Of a DNA stretch of 12,070 bases, positions 1 through 6,210 are shown in pieces. The DNA is from Phycisphaerae bacterium (GTDB lineage: Bacteria > Planctomycetota > Phycisphaerae > UBA1845), in assembly GCA_029260195.1 (NCBI GenBank), contig JAJDDS010000296.1, positions 1 through 12,070 of the forward strand, read 5' to 3'. The position numbers were made by a program, and so were the translations under genes. The stretch's first letter is position 1; each line of letters starts with the position of its first letter. Below the pieces are notes generated by a model. The model searched no databases and had not been told where the DNA came from. It was given only the letters and a program-made list of their open reading frames with translations.

Positions 1-474
1 GACCCACGCGACGCCGCCCAACAGTGGTTCGTCAGCCGACCGGAAGCTGTCGCGTCGCTCGGCTGGCACGAGGGAAGTTACGCCTACGCACCCCCCGTCG
101 CCCAACTCAACGCGAAACGCATGAGCCACACAAAGGACGGCAAGCCAACTGACGTCGACGCCGAGTTCCTTATCTGCGTGTCTGCCTACTATTCACGCTG
201 GCTCCGCCCCGACTCGACGGCCGCCGACGCGTGGTCCGATCTCTTGGAGGGGCGCGCCGCATTCGAGCCGCTCACCGTGTTCCACCCGCCGGCGCTCCCC
301 TTCCCCTGGAGTCCCATCAACCAGTACCGGCCCGACATCCCCGGATTCGCCCAAACTGTGAATATTCTCAAGCGGAAGCCACCCTTCCCACGCGCCGCGA
401 GCGAACCCACCAGCCCGCCGTCATCGCCGTCAGCCTTGACGTCGCCAGCACCGCCCGCCGCAGCCTCGCCATGA
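1..474 (+). CDS. Hypothetical protein, 3' end only (5' end outside window)
   Basis: The frame is open from base 1 and ends at TGA 472-474, giving 157 visible codons without the true start. I do not recognise the family. The first ~130 residues look like real globular protein, with well-spaced Trp, Tyr and Phe (for example SAYYSRWLRP and FPWSPINQYRPDIPGF) and mostly C- or G-ending codons. The first visible Met is at 121, but codon use is just as good before it, so it is probably internal. The last ~25 residues turn into Ser/Pro/Ala low complexity. From about 399 another + frame (codons starting at 399, 402 and so on) has the stronger C-ending codon pattern up to about 560. The end of this gene may therefore be frameshifted, and the TGA at 472 may not be its original stop. 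No function can be assigned. Confidence 0.55.
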   Translation, partial: DPRDAAQQWFVSRPEAVASLGWHEGSYAYAPPVAQLNAKRMSHTKDGKPTDVDAEFLICVSAYYSRWLRPDSTAADAWSDLLEGRAAFEPLTVFHPPALPFPWSPINQYRPDIPGFAQTVNILKRKPPFPRAASEPTSPPSSPSALTSPAPPAAASP

Positions 475-882
475 TTTGCACCCACCACGGACCGCCTCCC
501 ACCGCCCACCGCGCCGCCTTACAAGTCGCCTACACCCGCGCCAAACTCACCCGTTCCCGATATCTTCGACCCATGTCGGCGCCATTCCGTTTTCCGTTGT
601 CCAACTCTCAACCGCCCCCCGCACGCGATCGCCGCACACACGCTACTCCGGCTGACAGGCGATTACTGACGGCCGAGCGCTTCCGCCACTTCACTATTCG
701 CCATCAGGCGTTCCCCAATAATCCCGCCTCCCGTCCCCGCACAGGGGCGCGCGCCACTACCCAACAGAAGAACAGATCACCCCGCGCGTTATTAGGGTGT
801 GGAGACTGACACCAAACCTGCGCGCCAGCCGAACACGGCACACACGGAATCCGCCCCTCGCCCCCGCTCCAAAAAGGCCAAT

Positions 883-1014
883 CGCGCCGGCGCCGAACGA
901 ACCCAACCTCCACGGACCCGTCATCCCCCCAAATCCCCGCCACAGCTCTGGAATCGCCGATTCCCCCCACTCGATCGCCCCATCTCCCCACCGCGCCCGC
1001 GCCAAACGAACCCA
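883..1014. repeat. Direct repeat pair, 23 bases, 109 bases apart
   Basis: Copies at 883-905 and 992-1014 match at 21 of 23 positions. Both contain cgcgcc and end in aacgaaccca. They lie in the C-rich gap and are not part of a recognisable gene. They may be remnants of a duplicated segment or copies of a dispersed intergenic repeat. Confidence 0.6.
950..964. repeat. 15-base near-perfect palindrome
   Basis: The sequence ggaatcg-c-cgattcc is two 7-base complementary arms around one central base. It lies between the two direct repeats in the gap before xseA. It could be a protein-binding site or simply part of the local repeat structure. Nothing in the sequence decides between these. Confidence 0.4.
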
Positions 1015-1030
1015 CCGACCCACTTCCTTT

Positions 1031-1134
1031 TTCTGTGCCCGCTGCGTCGTTTGTGGATCTCCGTCTTCCGTTCTACTCTGTGCCCTCGGCGTTCTCTGTG
1101 GTCGTTCTTACCTTCCGTCTTCCGTCGTTCATTC
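1031..1134. repeat. Two degenerate copies of a pyrimidine-rich unit
   Basis: The first 26 bases at 1031-1056 align with 1076-1101 at 20 of 26 positions (both carry tctgtgccc and end in tgtgg). Each copy is followed by a tccgtcttccgt stretch (1060-1071 and 1114-1125). This resembles the CTCTGTG-type intergenic repeats I recall from planctomycete and related genomes. That link is from memory and has not been tested. Confidence 0.5.
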
Positions 1135-1145
1135 TTCAGCTTGCA

Positions 1146-1166
1146 GCTTTCGGCTTTCGGCTTTCC
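1146..1166. repeat. Short tandem repeat, 3 x 7 bases
   Basis: The unit gctttcg occurs at 1146-1152 and 1153-1159, followed by gctttcc at 1160-1166. It lies inside a long pyrimidine tract running to about 1197, just upstream of the xseA promoter-like box. Confidence 0.6.
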
Positions 1167-1197
1167 TCCGTCCCTTCGTCCCTCCCTCCCGTTCCCT

Positions 1198-1203
1198 TAC
1201 AAT
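1198..1203 (+). promoter_or_regulatory. Candidate -10 box of xseA
   Basis: The hexamer tacaat differs from TATAAT at one position and lies 10 bases before the xseA ATG at 1214. Transcription would then start only a few bases before the start codon, giving a leaderless or nearly leaderless mRNA. This fits the absence of a purine-rich ribosome binding site. No good -35 box is visible at the expected distance, where the sequence is pyrimidine-rich. Confidence 0.4.
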
Positions 1204-1213
1204 CCCCCTCGCC

Positions 1214-2710
1214 ATGACCCGACTACCCTTCGATCCAGACCGCGTAAGCGTCCCCCCCAACGAACGCCTGCCCCTGAAAACCGACGCCCCCCTCACCGTC
1301 TCCCGGATCACCCGCATGGTCAAAGCCGCCATCGACCAACACCTCCCCAAGACCGTCCACGTCGTTGGCGAGATCAGCAACTTGAAACGGCACACCAGTG
1401 GACACCTTTACTTCGTCCTCAAAGACGAACACACGGAACTATCCTGCGTCATGTGGCGAGCAGCCGCAGCCAAACTGAAATTCGACCCCACCGGCGGAAT
1501 CGAAGCCATCGCCACCGGAAATATCGACGTCTTCGAGCGAAGCGGGCGATATCAACTCTACGTGCGCCGACTGGAGCCGAAGGGCGTCGGCGCCCTCGAA
1601 CTGGCGTTTCGACAACTTCGCGAGAAGCTCGAAAAGGAAGGCCTGTTCGATCCCGCGCGCCGCAAACCGCTACCACGATTCCCCGAACGGGTCGCCGTAG
1701 TGACAAGCCAGACCGGCGCCGCCGTCCGCGACATCGTTCAAACGCTGCGCCGCCGCTGGCCAGCCACACGTGTGCTGCTGTACCCGGTCACCGTGCAAGG
1801 ACCGACGGCTGCGGGGGAGATCGCCCAGGCCATACGAACCATCAATGCCAACTCCGTGTCACTCGGCGGGATCGACTGCATGATCATCGGCCGCGGCGGC
1901 GGATCGATCGAGGACCTCTGGGCCTTCAACGAGGAGATCGTCGCCCGCGCCATCTTCGACAGCCGAATCCCAATCGTCAGCGCCATCGGGCACGAGGTCG
2001 ACGTCTCCATCAGCGATTGGGTCGCCGATGTCCGCGCCGCCACGCCCACCGCCGCCGCCGAACTGGTCGTCCCGACGCGGGAGGAGTGGACCGAACAACT
2101 CGACGCAGCCCGGCGGAGAATCACGCGACTCGTCGAGCACCGTCGGGCGCTAGGCCTCGCCGCGCTCAATGGCCTCATGCAGCGCGCTCACTTCCGCGAA
2201 CCGCTGACCATCGTCCAACGTCGCGAGCAGATCGTCGACGAGTTGGTCACGCGCATCGGGCGCCGCGTGGCAGAGTCCATACACACCAGCCACCGCCGAC
2301 TCAGCGCTGCCGAGGTGACGCTGCAGCGCATCCGCCCAGATGTATTCGCAGCGCGCACCCAGCGACAATTGAGCGAAGCCGCCAACCGATTGCGATGGGC
2401 GCTGCGCGTGCGAGCGACCCGCTCCGATCACAGCCTCGCCAACCTGCGCCAACGCCTCGCCACGGTCGCACCGATCCACCGATTGAACCGAGCGAAGGAC
2501 CGTGTCACCGCACTATCCGACCGCCTCGAAGCCATGAGCCACAAGAGCACCCTCCGCCGCGGTTTCACCATCACCCGAAAGAAGAGGGGCCGCAACGTCG
2601 TCCGAGACCCATCCCAAGTCGCCGACGGCGAAACGGTCATCACAGATACCGCCGACGGTTCGTTCGAAAGCCGCGTCATCAACCTCAAACAACGCGAGCT
2701 GTTCGACTAG
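1214..2710 (+). CDS. xseA: Exodeoxyribonuclease VII large subunit
   Basis: XseA is the catalytic subunit of exonuclease VII, a cytoplasmic complex with several XseB subunits that degrades single-stranded DNA from both ends. The product is 498 residues, at the long end of the usual 400-500. The N-terminal OB-fold DNA-binding domain (about 27-125) carries GEISNLK at 52-58 and HLYFVLKD at 64-71. The nuclease domain carries VAVVTSQTGAAVRDI (160-174), GRGGGSIEDLWAFNEE (226-241), SAIGHEVD (256-263) and ADVRAATPTAAAE (271-283), all signatures of the family. A long helical region follows, and LRRGFTI (447-453) matches the conserved C-terminal motif. ATG 1214 is chosen because the family's N-terminal helix begins about 27 residues later; the frame is open upstream to 797 but that part is low complexity. 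No Shine-Dalgarno precedes it. No xseB is present in the window. Codons are strongly C-ending. Confidence 0.96.
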   Translation: MTRLPFDPDRVSVPPNERLPLKTDAPLTVSRITRMVKAAIDQHLPKTVHVVGEISNLKRHTSGHLYFVLKDEHTELSCVMWRAAAAKLKFDPTGGIEAIATGNIDVFERSGRYQLYVRRLEPKGVGALELAFRQLREKLEKEGLFDPARRKPLPRFPERVAVVTSQTGAAVRDIVQTLRRRWPATRVLLYPVTVQGPTAAGEIAQAIRTINANSVSLGGIDCMIIGRGGGSIEDLWAFNEEIVARAIFDSRIPIVSAIGHEVDVSISDWVADVRAATPTAAAELVVPTREEWTEQLDAARRRITRLVEHRRALGLAALNGLMQRAHFREPLTIVQRREQIVDELVTRIGRRVAESIHTSHRRLSAAEVTLQRIRPDVFAARTQRQLSEAANRLRWALRVRATRSDHSLANLRQRLATVAPIHRLNRAKDRVTALSDRLEAMSHKSTLRRGFTITRKKRGRNVVRDPSQVADGETVITDTADGSFESRVINLKQRELFD

Positions 2711-2926
2711 CGCCGGCGCCGGAGAACACCGCCATCAACCACGCACGAACGCCCCGAAGGCCGCAATTATAGGCCTCATGTTAAAAGCTCCTAATACTTC
2801 TGTGCTTGATCCGCTCGATCGGCGATGGTGGGACCCGATAAGGCGTTCCGGTTCATTTGATTCGAGATGACCTCGGAATTGTTCGGGCGTAACAAGGTAC
2901 GACAAACTCAGTGGAGGATTGTTGTC
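2711..2926. other. Intergenic spacer with weak inverted repeats
   Basis: This spacer lies between xseA and the next co-directional gene. It holds a 10-base palindrome ccggcgccgg (2713-2722) two bases after the xseA stop, and a small hairpin aggcc/ggcct (2758-2762 and 2772-2776) with an AT-rich 9-base loop. Neither has a proper T-tract, so termination is only possible, not shown. An AT-richer patch at 2765-2800 could hold a promoter for the downstream gene, but I cannot pick out a convincing pair of boxes. Confidence 0.35.
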
Positions 2927-3949
2927 ATGGTTCGGATACTTATGACTATCGGGGTCGTTTCTCTCGTGGGCGTTCAGTCCTTCGGCGAGGGGCGAATCGG
3001 CGGAACCACGCGGGGCGACCGGGACACACCTGAGGCTCAGGCGCCGATCTGTTTCGGCTTCAACGGCGCCGCAAACGCGCCGGAATCATCCCTTGTGGTC
3101 AACTACAACACGCAAGGCGCGTTTCCGTTGCGCGTGCTAATGGGCGAACTCGACCCGAATGTCGTCTTCGTCGAGGGCACGCCGGGCGCGCAGTACGACG
3201 TGAGATTGATCGGTTGCGGGCGCACGCAGGCGTACAAGCAACGCCTCGCAAGTGGAACGTTGGACGACACAGGTCGATCGCAGATCCTCCTGAGCCCTGG
3301 AGATGTTACAGCCGGGGAGGTCTTCATGTTGCAGGCCGCCGTCGCGGACGCGTCGATGCCGTCCGGGTATCGCATGAGCGGCGCAACCCAAGTCTCTGTG
3401 GTCAACAGCATGTCTGCCAACATCCATCTTATCATGCCGCAGGGCAGTTTTGCCGACGCGCGCGGGCCGGTCATGGACGCCGGGACCAACTCGGTCACAA
3501 TGGGCAACGTCGTCTTCCAAATCACCCCCATTACGGAATTCGCGAACTTCGATACGTTGGCTGATCTCGCTCCCGGCGACTGGATTGTGATCGCCGGCCA
3601 GTTCAATGGCGCCGGAGGATTCGACGCAGAGGAAATCGGTCGGGAGGATACAGAACCGCTCGTGCGTATGGAGAGTCGCGTTCAGAGCGTCGGACCCGCC
3701 GGACTGGCCATTCTCGGAACCTCCGTCTACGTCAACTCCGCGACAACGTACTTCGATGAAGCCACTGGCGCGTGGACGGACTTCGCCGCCGTCGAGCCCG
3801 GCATGGCTGTTCAGGTGTTGATTGAAACGGAAGCGGAGTTCCCCGCCGTCACGCAGGTCAAGCTCAACATTCCGACGGAACCCGAAGACGAACCCGAGCC
3901 GGAGGACGAAGACGAGAATGAGGATCCGCCCCCTCCCTTCTGCTCCTAG
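2927..3949 (+). CDS. Secreted protein with two DUF5666-like units and acidic tail
   Basis: The product is 340 residues. ATG 2927 is chosen because GGAGG (2913-2917) lies 9 bases upstream and the frame then opens with a signal peptide (hydrophobic ILMTIGVVSLVGV, cleavage near residues 18-25). ATG 2867 in the same frame would bury this. Residues about 165-315 look like two successive DUF5666-type beta units. Unit 1 has VVFQITPITEF and LAPGDWIVIAGQF (195-226). Unit 2 starts at SRVQSVGPAGLAILG (250-264) and has VEPGMAVQVLIE (289-300). Both end with a return to metal- or polymer-like 'A..I/V' strands. Residues 317-333 are Asp/Glu/Pro-rich, followed by PPPPFCS at the end. Cys residues are at 42, 97 and 339. 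The function of DUF5666 is unknown. The acidic tail might bind cations, which is inference. It is read towards a convergent gene. Confidence 0.8.
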   Translation: MVRILMTIGVVSLVGVQSFGEGRIGGTTRGDRDTPEAQAPICFGFNGAANAPESSLVVNYNTQGAFPLRVLMGELDPNVVFVEGTPGAQYDVRLIGCGRTQAYKQRLASGTLDDTGRSQILLSPGDVTAGEVFMLQAAVADASMPSGYRMSGATQVSVVNSMSANIHLIMPQGSFADARGPVMDAGTNSVTMGNVVFQITPITEFANFDTLADLAPGDWIVIAGQFNGAGGFDAEEIGREDTEPLVRMESRVQSVGPAGLAILGTSVYVNSATTYFDEATGAWTDFAAVEPGMAVQVLIETEAEFPAVTQVKLNIPTEPEDEPEPEDEDENEDPPPPFCS

Positions 3950-4046
3950 CGCACACGGGACAGAGAGCACGGGCTGGGGTCGTGGGGACCGCGTGAATAA
4001 CCGGTCCTTACCATCCCTCCCCCGTTTCTGACGGACCCCACACATA

Positions 4047-4089
4047 GAACATCCGCGCCTCGCCGACCTCGGGCGGGGCGCGGATGTTC
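4047..4089. terminator. Long GC-rich hairpin between convergent genes
   Basis: Arms 4047-4064 (gaacatccgcgcctcgcc) and 4072-4089 pair over 18 positions with one G-T wobble around a 7-base loop. The hairpin lies 97 bases after the stop at 3949 and 76 bases after the stop of the minus-strand dockerin gene at 4166. There is no T-tract on either side, so a bidirectional, non-classical terminator or RNA-end protector is the best guess. Confidence 0.65.
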
Positions 4090-4099
4090 AAGTGTATCG

Positions 4100-4120
4100 C
4101 ACGCGGCGCGACGCCGCGTG
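4100..4120. terminator. Second hairpin between convergent genes
   Basis: Arms cacgcggcg (4100-4108) and cgccgcgtg (4112-4120) are perfectly complementary over 9 bases with a 3-base loop cga. The hairpin is very GC-rich and without a T-tract. It lies 10 bases from the first hairpin. Confidence 0.5.
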
Positions 4121-4124
4121 GAGA

Positions 4125-4150
4125 CCCGAGTGTCCCGTCCCGCACTCGGG
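4125..4150. terminator. Third hairpin between convergent genes
   Basis: Arms cccgagtg (4125-4132) and cactcggg (4143-4150) are perfectly complementary over 8 bases with a 10-base loop. The hairpin lies 15 bases beyond the stop codon of the minus-strand dockerin gene, so it is the first structure transcribed after that gene. Confidence 0.5.
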
Positions 4151-4165
4151 AGTCGGTACGTGCTT

Positions 4166-5965
4166 CTACGGCAGGCTTTGGCCAGCCCAGGGCATCGTCG
4201 CTGGCGGCGAGATGCCGTTGATGAGTTGCTTGTACGCCAGCAAGTCAAGCGGATTGAGGCTCCCGCTGCGATCGGCGTCGACGTAGTCGCCGGCAACGCC
4301 GACTTCCGGCTCGATGAGGTTGTTGACGTACTGCTTGAACCGCAGCAGGTCGAGCGGGTTGACGTTGCCGTCGTTGTTCACGTCCGCCGGAAGGTAGCCC
4401 ACCTTCAGCGTTTCGTCGAACAGTTCCTTGGCGCATTGGCTCCTGCCGGTGACGCCAAACGTCGTCCACTGTTGCAGTGCGATGTGTTCATCCAGCGTGA
4501 TGGTGACGGCTTGTCCGCCCGGAGCGACCGTAACGCTCTGGATGTTCGGAGCCGTACCCGCCGTATCCTCGATCGAGAATGCGGAAGCATCGAGCGGCGT
4601 ACCGTCGGCGTTCTCGATCGGCGTGGTGAACTCGAACGTGAACGTGTCGAGTCCAAGTGTCACATCGACGCCGTTGGTGCTTTCGCGCCGCGCGTCGATG
4701 AATCCGTCAAACCCGCGATCGTTGAAGGAGACGCCCGCGACGCCCGTTCGGAAGTTCGGGGTCGAGCAGAGCGGCGTCGGACCGGGCGCGGGAAACGTGA
4801 CAGCATTGGGTCCGTCCGGAATGAACAGCCCCAGGCTCACGTCACCGGGTTGCGGTGCGCTGTCCGCGTCGAACCAGAACGTGTACATCGTGCCCCAACG
4901 GATAGCGTTGGAGTTGGGATTCTGGGCGTGAGCCTCGGGGCTGGACCAAGTGATTGACTTGTCGCCGATCTGGTGGTTCCAGTCGGTGTTGTCGTAGATC
5001 TCGCCGGAGTGGTAGGTGACGTCGTTGAATCCGACGTTTGTGATGGTGACGCCGCCACCGGTTGGGACGGTGAGCGATCCGCCGGCGCGGTGCGAGTTGA
5101 GGTTGAAGACGGCGTACGCGTATCGCCACGTACCGTCGCCATTATCGCCCACGCGCGAGGCACATACGAACCGACCCTCGTTCGGAACATCCACCTCGAC
5201 GATCTCGACGGACTCGTCCGGGACACCGATGCCGTTGCCGTGGTCGCGCCAGGCGTAGATCGCCGGCCTATCGACGGCCATCGCACCTTGCTCATTCAAA
5301 TCGAGACCGGGGCTCACGGTCAGCCGTTTATGCGATGCGTTGTTCATGGCGTTTCCGGATTGGGCGTCGTCGGTGGCGACGTACACGCCTTCGCCGAAGT
5401 AGAGCGCGCCTGGGAAGTTGGCGGCGCTCAAGTCGCCCGCGTCGATCTGCAGCCGCCTGAAGATGGCGTTTCCGCTACCGCCGGAGATAGACGAGAACGC
5501 GCCGGTGAAACCGTTGATCCCGGATCGCGGTCCGAGGCGAGATTGCCCGCCGTTCCAACCCGAGCTGTAGACGTCGCGGCAGCCGGCGCCGAGCACGTTG
5601 CCGCCGGCGCCGTTGCACGAAAGGCCGCAACCATTTCCGGCTGCGGCGCAGCAGGCGTGCTTGACCCAGGACATGCCGATCTGATCGAGGCGGTTGTCGT
5701 GCAGGCGATAGGCGTTCATCGCCAGCCCGGGTGTACCGTTGTTGGTCCACAGAAGGTTTTGGTTTCCGATGTTGCAGGTGTGGCTACCGAGCGCGTAGCC
5801 GTGGATGCTGCCGACCTGTCCGTAATGTGTGATCGACCCCATGTTGGTGTATAGGACGTCCGGTCCGACGACCTCTTGGGCGCCGACCGGACAGATGGCC
5901 AGCAGCAGGATTGTCGCGGCGGTTGCCGCGATTCGTGTGGACCTACCTTCGCCTCGTGTTTGCAT
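4166..5965 (-). CDS. Secreted Cys-rich protein with C-terminal type I dockerin
   Basis: The product is 599 residues. ATG 5965 is chosen because GGGAG lies 8 bases upstream and a signal peptide follows at once (hydrophobic AATAATILLLAICPVGA, cleavage near 28-31). The frame is open upstream to 6064 without such features. The N-terminal domain (about 31-220) has a Cys-rich patch (C105, C106, C113, C117, C129) and motifs LLWTNNG, IGMSWVKH and GPRSGINGFTG. The overall pattern recalls a family of exported planctomycete proteins I have seen, but I cannot name it. Residues about 432-510 look like a bacterial Ig-like (SbsA-type) domain. The C-terminus has two F-hand calcium repeats, DVNNDGNVNPLDLLRFKQYV (528-547) and DADRSGSLNPLDLLAYKQLI (563-582), which define a dockerin. 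Dockerins normally bind cohesins, but no cohesin is present here. It is probably surface-bound or released, with no visible catalytic motif. Confidence 0.85.
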   Translation of the reverse strand: MQTRGEGRSTRIAATAATILLLAICPVGAQEVVGPDVLYTNMGSITHYGQVGSIHGYALGSHTCNIGNQNLLWTNNGTPGLAMNAYRLHDNRLDQIGMSWVKHACCAAAGNGCGLSCNGAGGNVLGAGCRDVYSSGWNGGQSRLGPRSGINGFTGAFSSISGGSGNAIFRRLQIDAGDLSAANFPGALYFGEGVYVATDDAQSGNAMNNASHKRLTVSPGLDLNEQGAMAVDRPAIYAWRDHGNGIGVPDESVEIVEVDVPNEGRFVCASRVGDNGDGTWRYAYAVFNLNSHRAGGSLTVPTGGGVTITNVGFNDVTYHSGEIYDNTDWNHQIGDKSITWSSPEAHAQNPNSNAIRWGTMYTFWFDADSAPQPGDVSLGLFIPDGPNAVTFPAPGPTPLCSTPNFRTGVAGVSFNDRGFDGFIDARRESTNGVDVTLGLDTFTFEFTTPIENADGTPLDASAFSIEDTAGTAPNIQSVTVAPGGQAVTITLDEHIALQQWTTFGVTGRSQCAKELFDETLKVGYLPADVNNDGNVNPLDLLRFKQYVNNLIEPEVGVAGDYVDADRSGSLNPLDLLAYKQLINGISPPATMPWAGQSLP

Positions 5966-5972
5966 AGTGCTT

Positions 5973-5978
5973 TCTCCC
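5973..5978 (-). promoter_or_regulatory. Ribosome binding site of the dockerin gene
   Basis: Read on the minus strand this is gggaga, with GGAG eight bases before ATG 5965. It decides the start in favour of the signal-peptide Met rather than the Met at 6064. Confidence 0.6.
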
Positions 5979-6068
5979 GTGTTTCGCTTCACCCGATAAT
6001 TGAGAATCCGAGAGATGAAAGCGCGGAGCTTCCCTCCCGAACACAATCCGTTACCGCAGCCCATAATG

Positions 6069-6078
6069 TTAACGTTAA
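6069..6078. promoter_or_regulatory. AT-rich palindrome upstream of the dockerin gene
   Basis: The 10-base perfect palindrome ttaacgttaa stands out in very GC-rich sequence about 105 bases before the dockerin ATG. It is followed on the + strand by gcggtttaagatccgc (6079-6094), whose ends form a 4-base inverted repeat. An operator or promoter-proximal site for the minus-strand gene is plausible but unproven. Confidence 0.35.
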
Positions 6079-6109
6079 GCGGTTTAAGATCCGCATGATC
6101 CCGGGCAAA

Positions 6110-6139
6110 ACGCCGTTTTTTTTCGGCAAGTTGCGGCGT
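6110..6139 (-). terminator. Candidate terminator after surE
   Basis: On the minus strand the arms acgccg and cggcgt (+ strand 6134-6139 and 6110-6115) enclose an 18-base loop that includes a run of eight A. They are followed by only a short T-run (tttt at 6107-6110, sharing one base with the arm). It lies about 70 bases after the surE stop. The structure is weak, and the eight-base T run (6116-6123 on the + strand) is inside the loop rather than after the stem. Confidence 0.35.
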
Positions 6140-6210
6140 AGCTTTCCGTCTTAAAGTCGGCGCGGCAAGGCTGCGGCCGGATGATCGTACCCCACACGGG
6201 AGACGGGCGA

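Larger units (their letters stand above)
475..1213. other. Long C-rich non-coding gap with degenerate repeats
   Basis: This 739-base stretch lies before xseA. Open frames run through it on both strands, but their products are Pro/Arg/Ser or Gly/Arg low complexity, as expected when C is heavily over-represented. I see no tRNA, rRNA or convincing start with a Shine-Dalgarno. It holds a direct repeat (883-905 and 992-1014), a 15-base near-palindrome (950-964), two degenerate copies of a pyrimidine-rich unit (1031-1134), a short tandem repeat (1146-1166) and a -10-like box just before xseA. An extension of the upstream gene in the third frame, to about 560, cannot be excluded. Confidence 0.6.

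Noticed and set aside
704..1023. Gly/Arg-rich minus-strand frames in the gap
   Set aside because: The composition follows from C-rich DNA, with no ribosome binding site and repeats that explain the apparent GAG patterns.
797..1213. N-terminal extension of xseA through the open frame upstream of 1214
   Set aside because: The upstream part is Pro/Arg/Ser low complexity with repeats, and XseA homology only starts about 27 residues after ATG 1214.
799..2772. Long + strand frame overlapping all of xseA
   Set aside because: The product is Arg/Pro/His-rich with no domain pattern, and it is a frame shadow of the well-supported xseA.
2711..2926. Replication origin with DnaA boxes at the composition switch
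   Set aside because: No TTATCCACA-like cluster is visible in this spacer, so the origin idea rests on skew alone and is not listed as a feature.
3137..4045. Minus-strand frame opposite the DUF5666-like gene
   Set aside because: It runs against a gene with signal peptide, ribosome binding site and domain structure, and its own composition is Arg/Asp/Gly-biased.
4118..5854. Plus-strand frames opposite the dockerin gene
   Set aside because: Val/Asp/Arg-biased shadow products, while the minus strand encodes a clear signal peptide and dockerin.
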